A stretch of 64,000 bases of DNA from Methylobacterium planeticum (GCF_008806345.1 NZ_VZZJ01000011.1:62001-126000); one strand, 5' to 3'. Positions 7,658 through 16,462 are shown, counted from the stretch's first letter. Translations and numbers: made by a program. The notes: generated by a model from the sequence alone, not told the origin.

Positions 7658-8893
7658 TCAGCCCGGCGGCGGCGCGTAGAGTCCAGCCAGGAGCGGGTAG
7701 ACGTAGTTCGCCTGGGCCGCGGCCGCATCGATGTCCTTGGCCCAGCGGTCGAGTTCGGAGGCGGCGTCGATCGTGCTGTTGACCACCTGCGCGGCGATGG
7801 AGGGATCGCAGGGGCGGATCGAGCCGTCCGCGATGCCGTCGGCGATTGGGAAGGCGACGCGTTCCCAGAGCCGGTGCATCGTGCGGGTCACGTCCGCCCG
7901 CAGGCCGTCCGGCAGGGCGCCGACCGCGATCCAGCGCAGGAGCGGCCCGGCTTCCGAGAGCTGGTGGGCCACGAGGGTCGCGGTGGCGGCCGCCAGCCGC
8001 TCCCAGCCGGTGCCGCCGGCGGCCTCGGCGGCGTCCTGCGTGCGGCGGATCCGATCGAAGGTGCGGGCGAAGCAGTTGGCGACGAGGTCGTCCTTGTTGT
8101 CGTTGTGATGGTAGAACGAGCCCTTGGTGACGCGCAGATGCGCCGAGATCTTCTCGACCGAGGCGCCCCGGTAGCCCTGCTCGTTGATCAGGATGGTGGC
8201 GGCGCGCAGGAACGCGTCCGTGGGCGCCCATTCGGGATCCGGCAGGGCGAGGTCGAGGCCCGGCGGCCAGGCGCTGCCGGGGGCCGCGAGCCCGTTGAGG
8301 ACGAGGTCGGCCACCCGGGCGCCGGCGCGGGGGTAATCGTCCGGCTCGTAGCGATCGATCCAGACCCGCATGGTCTGCACCACGGAGACGAGCAGGTGCG
8401 TGCGGGCGTTGCGCGCCGTCCGGCCGAGGCCCGCCACCGCGTCCGCCTCCAGGCAGAGGGCCCGCATGCGGCGGAAGAAGGCGTTGTAGGCCGCGAACAC
8501 CGTCTCGGCCTGGGGGCTCGGCAGCGCGCGCACGTCGTGGAAGCGGATCAGGGCCGGGCGCTCCCCTGTCGCCATGGCGGCGAGGCCGCGGCAGTAGCGG
8601 TCGAGGAACAGGCGCAGCCGCGCCTCCGGGCACTGCGCCGCCTCGGCCTCGGCGATCAGGGCGTCGAGCCAGGCGATCTTGGCGAGGAAGCAGGCCGCCG
8701 CGAGGTCCTCCTTGCGGCGGTAATAGTAGGTGATCGAGTTCGTCATCAGGCCGACGCTGCCCGAGACGTCGGCGAGCGAGGTGCCGCGGATGCCCCGTTC
8801 GTTGAAGCGCTTGGCGGCCGCGTCGAGGATCGCCCCGCGCTTCTGCTCGAAGCGCTTGGTCTGGCGCGGGGCGGGTCGGCTCGTGTCGGACAT
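7658..8893 (-). CDS. Double TetR/AcrR-family regulator (two tandem TetR units)
   Basis: A 411-residue regulator, twice the usual TetR size. Residues ~18-65 form one TetR helix-turn-helix (AILDAAAKRFNERGIRGTSL, then ITYYYRRKEDL). A second complete one lies at ~225-270 (FLRAATILINEQGYRGASVE, then GSFYHHNDNKDDL). Each is followed by an alpha-helical ligand/dimerisation region. The start ATG at 8893 is preferred because it leaves the usual short tail before helix 1; the open frame continues upstream without homology. It lies downstream of the NNP transporter on the same strand but separated by a strong hairpin. Such head-to-tail TetR fusions are known but uncommon. Ligand is unknown. Confidence 0.85.
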   Translation of the reverse strand: MSDTSRPAPRQTKRFEQKRGAILDAAAKRFNERGIRGTSLADVSGSVGLMTNSITYYYRRKEDLAAACFLAKIAWLDALIAEAEAAQCPEARLRLFLDRYCRGLAAMATGERPALIRFHDVRALPSPQAETVFAAYNAFFRRMRALCLEADAVAGLGRTARNARTHLLVSVVQTMRVWIDRYEPDDYPRAGARVADLVLNGLAAPGSAWPPGLDLALPDPEWAPTDAFLRAATILINEQGYRGASVEKISAHLRVTKGSFYHHNDNKDDLVANCFARTFDRIRRTQDAAEAAGGTGWERLAAATATLVAHQLSEAGPLLRWIAVGALPDGLRADVTRTMHRLWERVAFPIADGIADGSIRPCDPSIAAQVVNSTIDAASELDRWAKDIDAAAAQANYVYPLLAGLYAPPPG

Positions 8894-8967
8894 ACCGTGG
8901 GTTGAGCATGGGCGCGCCGGGCTGACAAGCGCGCCGGCCGGCGCGGAGCGCGGGGCCCGGAACGCGA

Positions 8968-8992
8968 AAGCGGGGGCCGGCGGCCCCCGCTT
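8968..8992. terminator. 11-bp hairpin after the NNP transporter
   Basis: Perfect inverted repeat AAGCGGGGGCC / GGCCCCCGCTT with a three-base loop, between the stop of the NNP transporter (9028, minus) and the start of the TetR gene. Read on the minus strand it is followed by TTTCGCG. It fits a terminator separating the two genes, although the U-run is short. Confidence 0.6.
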
Positions 8993-9027
8993 CCTTGCCG
9001 TCCCGAGCCGCTGTCCGGCGCCCGGCG

Positions 9028-10284
9028 TCAGACCGTGGCGGGCTCCAGCCGGCCCTCGGGCGCGGCGGTGCGGGGGGCCGGGTCGAGGACCTTGCCGCGG
9101 GGGCCGACCCAGGTGCCGACCCACTTGCGCTGCCAGACGAAGAGGCAGCCGAGCACCACCGCGGCGATCACCGCGTAGGCGACGAAGCCGATTGCGAAGG
9201 AGCCCGTATACTGCTTCGAGAGGCCCATCACGTTCGGCAGGATCGCGCCGCCGAGCGCCCCGACCTCGCCGATCATCGAGCCGGCCACCGCGGTGTTGGT
9301 GGGCCAGCGCAGGGGAACGAGCTGGAACAGCGCGCCGTTGCCGGCCCCGAGGGCGGCGAAGCAGAGCATGAACAGGATCGTGGTCAGCGCGAGCGAGGGC
9401 GCCGCGGTGAGGAGCAGGAAGGAGCCGATCGCGGCGAGCAGCACCACCGACAGGACCAGGATGCCGCCGACCCGGTCGGCGAAGTAGCCGCCGACGATGC
9501 GGATGCCCGAGCCCATGATGGCGGCCAGCATGGTGAGGCGCCCGGCCTCGACCTTGGTCACGGCGAACTGCTCGTAGAAGAAGGTCGGCAGGAAGTTCGA
9601 TAGGCCGATGAAGCCTCCGAAGGTGATGATGTAGACGAGGCTGAAGGCCCAGCCGTCCTTCTCGAACAGGCAGGCGACGTGCTGCTTGAAGGACTGGTGC
9701 TCGCGGTCCGGCGGCTCCTTGGCGAAGACGATCATCACCACGAGGGGGATCAGCATCACGACGCCGGCAAAGCCGTAGACCGCCTGCCAGCCATAGGCCT
9801 GGGCGAGCGGGGGGGCGAAGAGCACGGCGAGCACGGTGCCGGAATTGCCGGCGCCCGCGATGCCCATGGCGAGGCCCTTGTGCTCCGGCGGGAACCAGCC
9901 GGAGCCGAGCGACAGGGCGACGCCGAAGGAGGCGCCCGCGATGCCGAGGAGCACGCCCATGGCCAGCACGTCGTTGAACGAGTGCACGAGGAAGAACCCG
10001 AACGCCATCGCGGCGATGATGAGGCTCATCTCGGTGATCGCCGCGTTCTTGCGGCCGATATACTGGGCCAGCACGCCGAGGGGGAAGCGCATGATCGCGC
10101 CCGCCAGGATCGGCAGCGAGATCATGAACCCGGTCTGGGCTGGGGTGAGCTTGTAGGTCTCGGTGATGAACGGGCCCATCGCGCCGTTCAGGACCCAGAT
10201 CGCGAAGCAGAAATCGAAGTACAGGAAGGCAGAGAACAGCGTCGGCGGGTGACCCGACTTCATCACGGTCTTGAAACTGGCCAT
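9028..10284 (-). CDS. NarK/NasA-type (NNP family) MFS transporter
   Basis: Nitrate/nitrite porter-family MFS protein (418 aa, 12 helices). The two family glycine-rich motifs are visible: GIAGAGNSGTVLA in helix 5 (residues ~137-149) and MIGEVGALGGAILP in helix 11 (~345-358). The helix 4-5 region SLGSGWFPPEHKGLAMG is also typical. The start at 10284 puts MASFK immediately before the first helix; the frame extends upstream without homology. No nitrate reductase genes are in the window, so nitrate/nitrite is the family expectation rather than shown. A terminator-like hairpin follows the gene. Confidence 0.85.
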   Translation of the reverse strand: MASFKTVMKSGHPPTLFSAFLYFDFCFAIWVLNGAMGPFITETYKLTPAQTGFMISLPILAGAIMRFPLGVLAQYIGRKNAAITEMSLIIAAMAFGFFLVHSFNDVLAMGVLLGIAGASFGVALSLGSGWFPPEHKGLAMGIAGAGNSGTVLAVLFAPPLAQAYGWQAVYGFAGVVMLIPLVVMIVFAKEPPDREHQSFKQHVACLFEKDGWAFSLVYIITFGGFIGLSNFLPTFFYEQFAVTKVEAGRLTMLAAIMGSGIRIVGGYFADRVGGILVLSVVLLAAIGSFLLLTAAPSLALTTILFMLCFAALGAGNGALFQLVPLRWPTNTAVAGSMIGEVGALGGAILPNVMGLSKQYTGSFAIGFVAYAVIAAVVLGCLFVWQRKWVGTWVGPRGKVLDPAPRTAAPEGRLEPATV

Positions 10285-10858
10285 GGGGGTGCTCGTCTTG
10301 TGGCGCGGTGTGCCTGTGGCGACCGCTCGTTCCGGGATTTCCGGACTCACACCGTCCGCATTGCGGGGCGCCGTTGCCCCGCGTGCCGCCGGGAGGCGAC
10401 GGGGACGACTAAGCAGCAACCGTGCCAGAGGCGGCCGCGGCGGCGCCTGCCGGCTGCGGCGCTCCCGTTCGGTCGGGCCGGGGGGCGAGCGGCAGATTGC
10501 TGCACCGCAAGGCAGCCTGCCCAGGAAACGGGCGGCTCGCCGGCGGCGGATCCGCCGGAGGAGGACACTTTCGAAACCCGCGCGGATCGCGCCGGTTCGT
10601 GGTGTGCGGGCGCGGGGGGCCGGTCCTGGTTCCGGGATGCGCGGACACCCCCGCGCGGCTCGGGGCCGCCCCGTCGCGCCACGCCGTCGTCGAGACGGCC
10701 CTGAGCGACGATCACTCGCCTTTGTCTCGGAAAATTGCAACTTTTACTTGATTTAATCCCGTCTTACCGAGTCTATGCAAAACATTAACCCAACAAGACG
10801 TAGACAATCGAGACGTTGTCGGGAATTCTCTGCCGGCCTGCCGGGAGGTTCGGTCCTC
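10285..10858. other. Divergent intergenic region, NNP transporter / chemoreceptor operon
   Basis: No convincing gene. The first 440 bases are GC-rich. A sharp AT-rich block at about 10733-10800 should hold the promoter of the rightward operon: TTGATT (10748-10753) followed after 18 bases by TCTATG is a weak candidate. An ORF starting at 10775 opens in this block but its first ~50 residues look non-coding (Arg-rich, no signal). Confidence 0.35.
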
Positions 10859-11257
10859 ATGGGCCCTCATGCACGAGCCTGCGGATACGGGACGCCACCG
10901 GCGCGGCATCTATGGGAGCGCCATGCTGCGCGTGTGTTCGGCTTTCTCGGGAGCTTCGGCGCGATCGTCGTGCCGTTCGCGCTCCTGGCCCTGCCAAGCG
11001 CGAAGGTGGTGGCCGTCGTCGTGGCGCCGGGAAGTGATCCGACCGATCTCGCCCGGATCGTCGCGCAGGCCGACGGCGCGATCGTGAACGCGGGCGGTTC
11101 GGACAACGTCATCCTCGCTCGCTCGGACAGCGACGGCTTCGTCTCCCGCCTCTACGCCGCCGGTGCCCACCTCGTCCTCAATGCCGACCTGGCCAAACGC
11201 TGCGGCCCCGCTGCCTTGCGCGCCGCATCCATCCCAACCGAGGCTTCGCCGCGATGA
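10859..11257 (+). CDS. Small exported or membrane-anchored hypothetical protein
   Basis: Not recognised. The open frame has a hydrophobic segment FLGSFGAIVVPFALLALPSA (signal peptide or anchor), then a compact alpha/beta domain containing VVAVVVAPGSDPTDLARIVA and GGSDNVILARSDSDGFVSRLY. The ATG at 10859 has GGAGG ten bases upstream and is used here. A better-placed ATG at 10923 (after GGGAG) reads MLRV and then falls out of frame by two bases, see findings. The stop overlaps the start of the chemoreceptor gene (ATGA at 11254), so the two are translationally coupled; the protein may be an accessory of that receptor (inference). Confidence 0.6.
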   Translation: MGPHARACGYGTPPARHLWERHAARVFGFLGSFGAIVVPFALLALPSAKVVAVVVAPGSDPTDLARIVAQADGAIVNAGGSDNVILARSDSDGFVSRLYAAGAHLVLNADLAKRCGPAALRAASIPTEASPR

Positions 11258-12720
11258 GACACCTTGACGGTCTGCGAACGTCCTTCGCCCGGTTCCTGAT
11301 CCTGCTGCTGTGGGGGCACGTCCTGATCGTTGCGGGAGCCGACGCCATCCTGACCCGGGGCCTGCCCGCCCAGGCTCCGATCGTCGCCGCCATCTGCCTC
11401 GCCGGCATCGTGACCGTGTTCTGGCTGCGCGACCCGGTCGGCACGGCGACACGGCTCGTGAGCGCGCTCGCGCTGGTCGGCATGGCGGCCGTCCTCCTCG
11501 TCGTCTTCACCGACCATCCCTGGCAGATCGATCTGCATCTGTACTTCTTCGCCTGTCTCGCCGTCCTCGTCGGATGGTGCGACTGGCGCGTGATCCTGGC
11601 GGCGACGTTGGCCACCGCCCTGCACCACCTCTCCCTCGATCTCGTGATGCCGGCCCTGGTCTTCCCGGGCGCCGACCTCGATGTCGCGCGGGTGGTGCTG
11701 CACGCGGTGATCGTGCTGATCGAAGCCGGCGTCCTGATCTGGACCTGCCGGACCATCGCACAGGCGTTCGTGACGCTCGCGGCTTCCGAGCACGAGGCGC
11801 AGATGCAGCTCGGCCGTGCCAGTTCGGCCGAGCAGGACGCCGAGCGGGCGCGCGCGACGGTCGAGGTCACGCGTCGGGAGGGGGTCGAACACGTCGTCCG
11901 GACCTTCGAGGCGACGGTCCTCAACGTCATCGGGCTGGTGTCGTCCTCGGCCTCCGAGCTTCAGGCCATGGCCCGGACCATGACCGCCACCGCGGCCACG
12001 GCCGCCAGCCAGTCGGCCACCGTGGCGTCGGCCGCCGAGGAAGCGGCGGGCAACGTCGGCACGGTGGCGGCGGCCGCGGAGGAACTCGGCGCCTCGGTCC
12101 GGGAGATCGGCCGGCAGGTCGGCGGCTCGGCCGATCTCGCCCGGATCGCGGTCGCCGAGGCGGATCAGACCGGCGCGCTGGTCCTGGAGCTCAACGCGAC
12201 CGTGGCGCGCATCGGCGACGTCGCCGGCATGATCTCCGGGATCGCGAGCCAGACGAACCTGCTGGCTCTCAACGCCACGATCGAGGCGGCCCGCGCGGGC
12301 GAGGCGGGTCGCGGTTTCGCCGTGGTGGCGGCCGAGGTGAAGGATCTCGCCGGTCAGACCGCCAAGGCAACCGAAGAGATCGCCGCTCAGATCGGCCGGA
12401 TCCAGGCCTCGACGGATCAGGCGGTCACGGCGATCGGCGGCATCACGGGCCGCATCCAGCAGATCAGCGCCGTGGCGACCTCGATCGCGGCCGCCGTGGA
12501 GCAGCAGGGCGCGGCTACCCAGGAGATCGTGCGCAATATCTCGCAGGCCGCGATGGGCACGGGCGAGGTGACGAGCAACATCGCCCGGGTGGCCGGGGCA
12601 GCCGAGCAGACCGGAGCAGCGGCAGGCGAGGTGCTCGGGGCGGCCTCCGGCCTGTCGCACCACTCCGAGACCCTCGCGGCCGAAGTGGGACGCTTCATCC
12701 AGACGGTGCGCGCCGCCTGA
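11254..12720 (+). CDS. Methyl-accepting chemotaxis protein with multi-helix membrane sensor, no HAMP
   Basis: Chemoreceptor, 488 aa. Residues 1-170 form about six closely spaced transmembrane helices with almost no periplasmic domain. They include a conserved-looking LHLYFFACLAVLVGWCDWR and LATALHHLSLDLVMP, the Tyr/His-rich pattern of receptors that sense within the membrane. No HAMP is evident. The cytoplasmic signalling domain runs from ~220 and has its hairpin tip at IASQTNLLALNATIEAARAG with EAGRGFAVVAAEVKDLA following. It is short in heptads and lacks a CheR-docking pentapeptide. It is coupled to the small upstream protein by ATGA. Ligand is unknown; a redox, haem or energy signal is possible. 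Confidence 0.9.
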   Translation: MRHLDGLRTSFARFLILLLWGHVLIVAGADAILTRGLPAQAPIVAAICLAGIVTVFWLRDPVGTATRLVSALALVGMAAVLLVVFTDHPWQIDLHLYFFACLAVLVGWCDWRVILAATLATALHHLSLDLVMPALVFPGADLDVARVVLHAVIVLIEAGVLIWTCRTIAQAFVTLAASEHEAQMQLGRASSAEQDAERARATVEVTRREGVEHVVRTFEATVLNVIGLVSSSASELQAMARTMTATAATAASQSATVASAAEEAAGNVGTVAAAAEELGASVREIGRQVGGSADLARIAVAEADQTGALVLELNATVARIGDVAGMISGIASQTNLLALNATIEAARAGEAGRGFAVVAAEVKDLAGQTAKATEEIAAQIGRIQASTDQAVTAIGGITGRIQQISAVATSIAAAVEQQGAATQEIVRNISQAAMGTGEVTSNIARVAGAAEQTGAAAGEVLGAASGLSHHSETLAAEVGRFIQTVRAA

Positions 12721-12801
12721 GCGAAGGGCGGCGTGAGGCATTCCGGTCCGCTGTCGGAGGCGGCCGAACCGCCCGCGTGCGGGCCGGACAGCGCATCGGC
12801 C

Positions 12802-13155
12802 TCAGCGGCAGGCGGTGACCGTGCGGACGATCCAGCCCTCGCCCTCCTGCCAGAGCTTGCGCCGGCTGCGGGTGCAGTTCGCCGCCGGGGCCTCGCCCGC
12901 GGTCCAGGTGACGCCCGGGGTCACGCCCGGCGCGGCGGGGGGCTTGGCGGGGGGCTTGGCGGGGGCCGCGGCGGCTGGGGGCGTCTCGCCGCGACGCGCC
13001 TCCGAGGGCGTGGCGACCAGGCAGGATGCCAACAGGGCGAGCACGGCCGAGGTCGTGCGGACGGGCCGAGACAGGGGAACCGGCACGGGACGAATCCGAG
13101 AATCGAGGGGAAGCGGGACGATCGGCGATATGCGCCCGGTCTCAGCATTCGGCAA
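12802..13155 (-). CDS. Small secreted hypothetical protein, Ala/Pro-rich
   Basis: Not recognised. The frame has an N-terminal signal peptide (RTTSAVLALLASCLVATPSEA) followed by an Ala-Pro-Lys-rich linker (AAPAKPPAKPPAAPGVTPGV) and a small C-terminal part with two cysteines (ANCTRSRRKLW and VTACR) that could form one disulfide. The ATG at 13155 gives 117 aa, but a GTG at 13086 would place the signal peptide correctly at the N-terminus and is equally likely. It stands alone, convergent with the chemoreceptor gene. Direct repeats of GGGGGCTTGGC encode the linker. Confidence 0.5.
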   Translation of the reverse strand: MPNAETGRISPIVPLPLDSRIRPVPVPLSRPVRTTSAVLALLASCLVATPSEARRGETPPAAAAPAKPPAKPPAAPGVTPGVTWTAGEAPAANCTRSRRKLWQEGEGWIVRTVTACR

Positions 13156-13450
13156 TCGGAAACACCGGGTTTTCCCACGATCTCATCCGAAATGGTGAAG
13201 AGCCCGCGCGCGAAAGCTGACGGACAGGCTCGCCGCGGCGTTGACGATCCGTCGACCATCTTTCGAACGCGAGGCCTCGCAGGGTCATGCGACCCCGCTA
13301 TGCAGATCCCGACACGTGACGCGGGCCCCCCAACTTTGCTAGGAGCTTGCACAAGTCGAGCTTGGCCGCCAGCGTGCGGTCGGCCGAACACCAGGCCCGC
13401 GCCTCGTCCATCGGATGACTGGCAGGGCTCGAAGGGACGTCTCGAAACCC

Positions 13451-14365
13451 ATGTCCAGACTGACGCGCCGCACTGTGCTCACCGGCTCGATGACGGGCCT
13501 CGTGCTGCTCAAATCCACGCTCTCCGGGCTCGCGCAGAGCGGTCCCCTGCCGGGGGACGCCATCGACGGGTTCGCCGGCTACGACGACGACCGGCTCTAC
13601 CGCGACGAGAACGGGGCTCTCTACCGCCGCCGGGGCGGCCAGTACGTCCCGTATTCGGGCCAGGAATCCTACGGCCGCCCGGTGCCGGGCACCGAGACCG
13701 AGCCGCCGCGCCGCCGCGCCTTCGACGAGACGCCCCCCCCGCGCGGCCAGCCCGGTCAGCCGGGCCAGCGCGCGATGGTCGAGCGGCCGGTCGATGACGG
13801 CCCGATCGACTATGCCCGCGCCTACGCGGCCGTCACCGACGATCCCTTCCCGGTCCAGGCCTTCAACTGGAAGAAGGCGAATCCGGTCTTCCTGCGCCAG
13901 GAGGTGGCCTATCCGGGCCGCCACGAGCCCGGCACGATCGTGATCGATCCGCGCGCCCACCACCTGTTCCTCGTGCAGCCGGGCGGCCGGGCCCGCCGCT
14001 ACGGCGTCGGCGTCGGCAAGCAGGGCTTCTCGTGGTCGGGCACCTCCACCATCAACTCGAAGCAGGCCTGGCCGGACTGGTACCCGCCCAAGGAGATGAT
14101 CGCCCGTACGCCGAAGCTCGCCCGCGAGGTGACCAAGCTCCAGAGCGGCCTCGGCGTCGAGGGCGGCACGCGCAACCCGCTCGGCGCGCGCGCGCTCTAC
14201 CTGTGGCAGGACAACAAGGACACGCTCTACCGCATCCACGGCACCCTCGAGCCCACCTCGATCGGCCACAGCGTCTCGTCCGGCTGCATCCGCATGATCA
14301 ACCAGGACGTGATCGACCTCTACGGCCGCGTCAGTGTCGGCGCCAAGGTGGTGGTGCTGAGCTGA
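13451..14365 (+). CDS. Tat-exported L,D-transpeptidase (YkuD domain)
   Basis: Peptidoglycan L,D-transpeptidase (304 aa), which makes 3-3 cross-links or attaches proteins to the wall in the periplasm. The N-terminus SRLTRRTVLTGSMTG has a twin-arginine motif followed by a hydrophobic stretch. Residues ~35-100 form a Pro/Arg-rich linker. The YkuD domain follows (~135-304), opening with GTIVIDPRAHHLFLV and ending with the catalytic block HGTLEPTSIGHSVSSGCIRM, with the active cysteine in SSGCIRM. The ATG at 13451 is chosen because it starts the Tat signal. It is monocistronic; the next gene converges on it 6 bases after the stop. Confidence 0.92.
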   Translation: MSRLTRRTVLTGSMTGLVLLKSTLSGLAQSGPLPGDAIDGFAGYDDDRLYRDENGALYRRRGGQYVPYSGQESYGRPVPGTETEPPRRRAFDETPPPRGQPGQPGQRAMVERPVDDGPIDYARAYAAVTDDPFPVQAFNWKKANPVFLRQEVAYPGRHEPGTIVIDPRAHHLFLVQPGGRARRYGVGVGKQGFSWSGTSTINSKQAWPDWYPPKEMIARTPKLAREVTKLQSGLGVEGGTRNPLGARALYLWQDNKDTLYRIHGTLEPTSIGHSVSSGCIRMINQDVIDLYGRVSVGAKVVVLS

Positions 14366-14371
14366 GACGCC

Positions 14372-15040
14372 TCAGTCGCCGGTGTGCTCGGCGACGTAGC
14401 GGCCGAGCGCGCTCGCGGCGTTGAGCATGTGGGCGCGCATCCGCCGGGCGGCCGCCTCGCCGTCCCCCTCGGCGATGGCGGCCAGGATCTCCCCGTGCTC
14501 GGCGCGCGAGCGGCGGATGCGCTCGCCCTGGCGCAGCTGCGTCCGGCGGAAGGCCGAGAGCCGGGTCCGGATCGCGAGCGCCTGCTCGGCCATGAAGCCG
14601 TTATGCGTCGCCCGGTAGAGCGCCTCGTGGAAGCTGCGGTTGAGGGCGTCGTAGGCGTCGAAATCGTCCGCATCGACGAGGCGGCCGGACTGCTCGTGCA
14701 GGTCGAGGAGGGCGCTGCGCTCCAGGGGCGTCATCCGGTAGGTGGCGAGGCGCACGCACATCGCCTCGACCTCGGCGGTGGTCTCGAACATGTCCATGAT
14801 GCGCTCGGGCGTCATCCGGGTGACGACGACGCCGCGCCGGGGGCGGACCTCCACGAGGCCGCTGAAGGCGAGTTGGCGCAGGGCCTCGCGGACCGGGGTG
14901 CGCGAGGCGCCGAAGCGGTCGGCGAGCTCCTGCTCGTCGAGGGCGATGCCGGCCGCGAGCGTGCCCGCCGCGATCTCGTCCGTCAGCGCGTTGCGGATCT
15001 GGTCCGAGAGGAGGCCGCGCGCCTCGACGATCCCATCCAT
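14372..15040 (-). CDS. GntR-family (FCD) regulator, probable malonate regulator
   Basis: Transcription regulator, 222 aa. Residues ~10-75 form the GntR winged helix (LSDQIRNALTDEIAAGTLAAG, then ELADRFGASRTPVREALRQL). The rest is the FCD all-helical ligand domain, with the metal/ligand-binding pattern DALNRSFHEALYRATHN around residues 130-147 and a C-terminal H in MRAHMLNAAS. The start at 15040 is used because the longer frame runs into a 16-bp hairpin. It lies just downstream of madLM on the same strand and next to the mdc operon, as regulators of malonate operons (MdcY-type) do. It probably controls the madL-mdcA divergent region, where ATACA/TGTAT half-sites cluster (inference). Confidence 0.85.
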   Translation of the reverse strand: MDGIVEARGLLSDQIRNALTDEIAAGTLAAGIALDEQELADRFGASRTPVREALRQLAFSGLVEVRPRRGVVVTRMTPERIMDMFETTAEVEAMCVRLATYRMTPLERSALLDLHEQSGRLVDADDFDAYDALNRSFHEALYRATHNGFMAEQALAIRTRLSAFRRTQLRQGERIRRSRAEHGEILAAIAEGDGEAAARRMRAHMLNAASALGRYVAEHTGD

Positions 15041-15051
15041 GGCGTCCCCCG

Positions 15052-15088
15052 ATGCCTCGCGCGGCCGCCGTCCGGCCGCGCGAGGCAT
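15052..15088. terminator. 16-bp perfect hairpin after madM
   Basis: ATGCCTCGCGCGGCCG (15052-15067) pairs perfectly with 15073-15088 around a five-base loop. It lies between the madM stop (15121, minus) and the start of the GntR gene (15040), so it is placed to terminate madLM transcription and insulate the regulator. No U-run follows. Confidence 0.65.
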
Positions 15089-15120
15089 TCCCCTCCGTTA
15101 GACGTGCGGGCAGGCCCGCC

Positions 15121-15885
15121 TCATCCCACCAGCGCCCGCACGATCAGGAAGAACAGCGACGGGCCGACGAGGCAGCCGATGCCGGTGTGGAACGTCGCCG
15201 TCAATGCGCCGTAGGGCACGAGCTTGGGATCGGTGGCGGCGAGCCCGCCCGCGACGCCGCTCACCGTGCCCATCAGGCCGCCGAAGGCCATGGCCGAGCG
15301 CGGGTTGTCGAGGCCGATCAGCCGGGCGACGAGGGGCGTGCCGACCATCACCATCACGGCCTTGGTCACGCCGGTGGCGATCGACAGGGCCATGACGGTG
15401 GAATCCGCCCCCAGGGCCGCCCCGGTCACCGGGCCGACGATGTAGGTCACGGCCCCCGCGCCGATCGTGGTGATGGAGACCGCGTCGTGGTAGCCGAAGG
15501 CCATCGCGGTTAGCGCCCCGACGATGAAGGGCAGCACGGTGCCGAGCGCCAGCGCCGCCACGCCGAGGAGGCCGGCCCGGCGCGCCTCGATCACGTCGAC
15601 CTCGAAGGCGGTGGCGACGATGGCGAAGTCGCGCAGCATGGCGCCCCCCATCAGGCCGATGCCGGCGAGAGCCGGGATGTCGGCGACGCCCTTCTGCCCG
15701 CCCGTGATGCGCCCGCCCACATAGGCGAGGACGAGGCCCAGGACGATGGCGATGGCCGAGCCGTGGACGCGCCCGCGGGTCAGGCGCTTGCCCATGAAAT
15801 TCGAGATCAGCATCAGGGCGCCGACCGCCGCGAAGGCGGTGACGAGGCTCTGCTCGACGAAGACGTGCTCGATCATGTGCAGCAT
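15121..15885 (-). CDS. madM: Malonate transporter subunit MadM
   Basis: Integral membrane subunit of the two-component MadLM malonate:Na+/H+ symporter (254 aa; family size ~255). Starts MLHMIEHVFVEQSLVTAFA and has about seven hydrophobic helices. The family's SNFMGKRLTRGRVHGSAIAI and GPVTGAALGADS segments are visible, as is TDPKLVPYGALTATFHTG near the C-terminus. The ATG at 15885 has GGAGG eight bases upstream; a GTG nine bases earlier overlaps the madL stop (GTGA). It works only together with MadL. The genes are divergent from the malonate decarboxylase operon they feed. Confidence 0.93.
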   Translation of the reverse strand: MLHMIEHVFVEQSLVTAFAAVGALMLISNFMGKRLTRGRVHGSAIAIVLGLVLAYVGGRITGGQKGVADIPALAGIGLMGGAMLRDFAIVATAFEVDVIEARRAGLLGVAALALGTVLPFIVGALTAMAFGYHDAVSITTIGAGAVTYIVGPVTGAALGADSTVMALSIATGVTKAVMVMVGTPLVARLIGLDNPRSAMAFGGLMGTVSGVAGGLAATDPKLVPYGALTATFHTGIGCLVGPSLFFLIVRALVG

Positions 15886-15890
15886 GGCGC

Positions 15891-16352
15891 TCACCTCCGG
15901 TCGGTCGCGAGGGCGGGGGCGGGCCGAGCCGGCTCGCCGTCCGTGTCGCCGCCGATGACGGAGCCGCCGTGCTCGACCTCGGGGCTGGTCTCGGCCGTGC
16001 GCCGGCCGATCCGGCCGAGCAGCGCCACGAAGGCGAAGCAGATCAGCAGCGAGCCGGTGGCGGCGATGATCACGATCGGGCCGCCGCTCACCGCCGCCAC
16101 GACGTTCTGCTGCGCCGCCATCGCGACCACGATGGGGATGTACATCGTCGCCCAGAACTCGACGCCGAGCTTGGTGCCGTGTCCGAGCTTGCCGTTGCGG
16201 AGCATCCAGACGCGGGCCGCGATCAGCAGGATCATGGCGAGGCCGACGCCGCCGACATTGGCCTTCACGCCGAGGGCGACCCCGAGAAGGTCGCCGAGAT
16301 AGACCCCGATCAGGGTGCAGAGGGCGAGGAGCGCGACGCCGAAGATCGTCAT
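15891..16352 (-). CDS. madL: Malonate transporter subunit MadL
   Basis: Small membrane subunit of the MadLM malonate transporter (153 aa; family ~130-150). Four hydrophobic helices; the N-terminus MTIFGVALLALCTLIGVYLG is characteristic. The middle segment GLAMILLIAARVWMLRNGKL and the loop KLGVEFWATMYIPIVVAMAAQQNVVAA also match the family. A hydrophilic, Pro/Glu-rich tail of ~35 residues extends the C-terminus. It is first in a two-gene minus-strand operon, with its promoter in the 250-bp region shared with mdcA. Confidence 0.93.
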   Translation of the reverse strand: MTIFGVALLALCTLIGVYLGDLLGVALGVKANVGGVGLAMILLIAARVWMLRNGKLGHGTKLGVEFWATMYIPIVVAMAAQQNVVAAVSGGPIVIIAATGSLLICFAFVALLGRIGRRTAETSPEVEHGGSVIGGDTDGEPARPAPALATDRR

Positions 16353-16407
16353 CGGCCATCCCCCGACCGTGAGAACGGGACGGGAGCCAAACCGGCCCCG
16401 ATGCGCG

Positions 16408-16421
16408 TTGTGTATGCACAA
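16408..16421. promoter_or_regulatory. Candidate GntR-type operator in madL-mdcA intergenic region
   Basis: TTGTGTATGCACAA: perfect arms TTGTG/CACAA with a four-base centre. It belongs to a group of TGTAT/ATACA half-sites in the same 110 bases (16411, 16442, 16476, 16500, 16508). GntR/FCD proteins bind short AT-centred dyads of this kind. Its position between madL and mdcA suits control of both operons by the GntR gene at 14372-15040. Binding is inferred. Confidence 0.5.
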
Positions 16422-16462
16422 GCCATGTGGCGCTTCCTTCCTGTATCCGCCGATTCGTTTTT

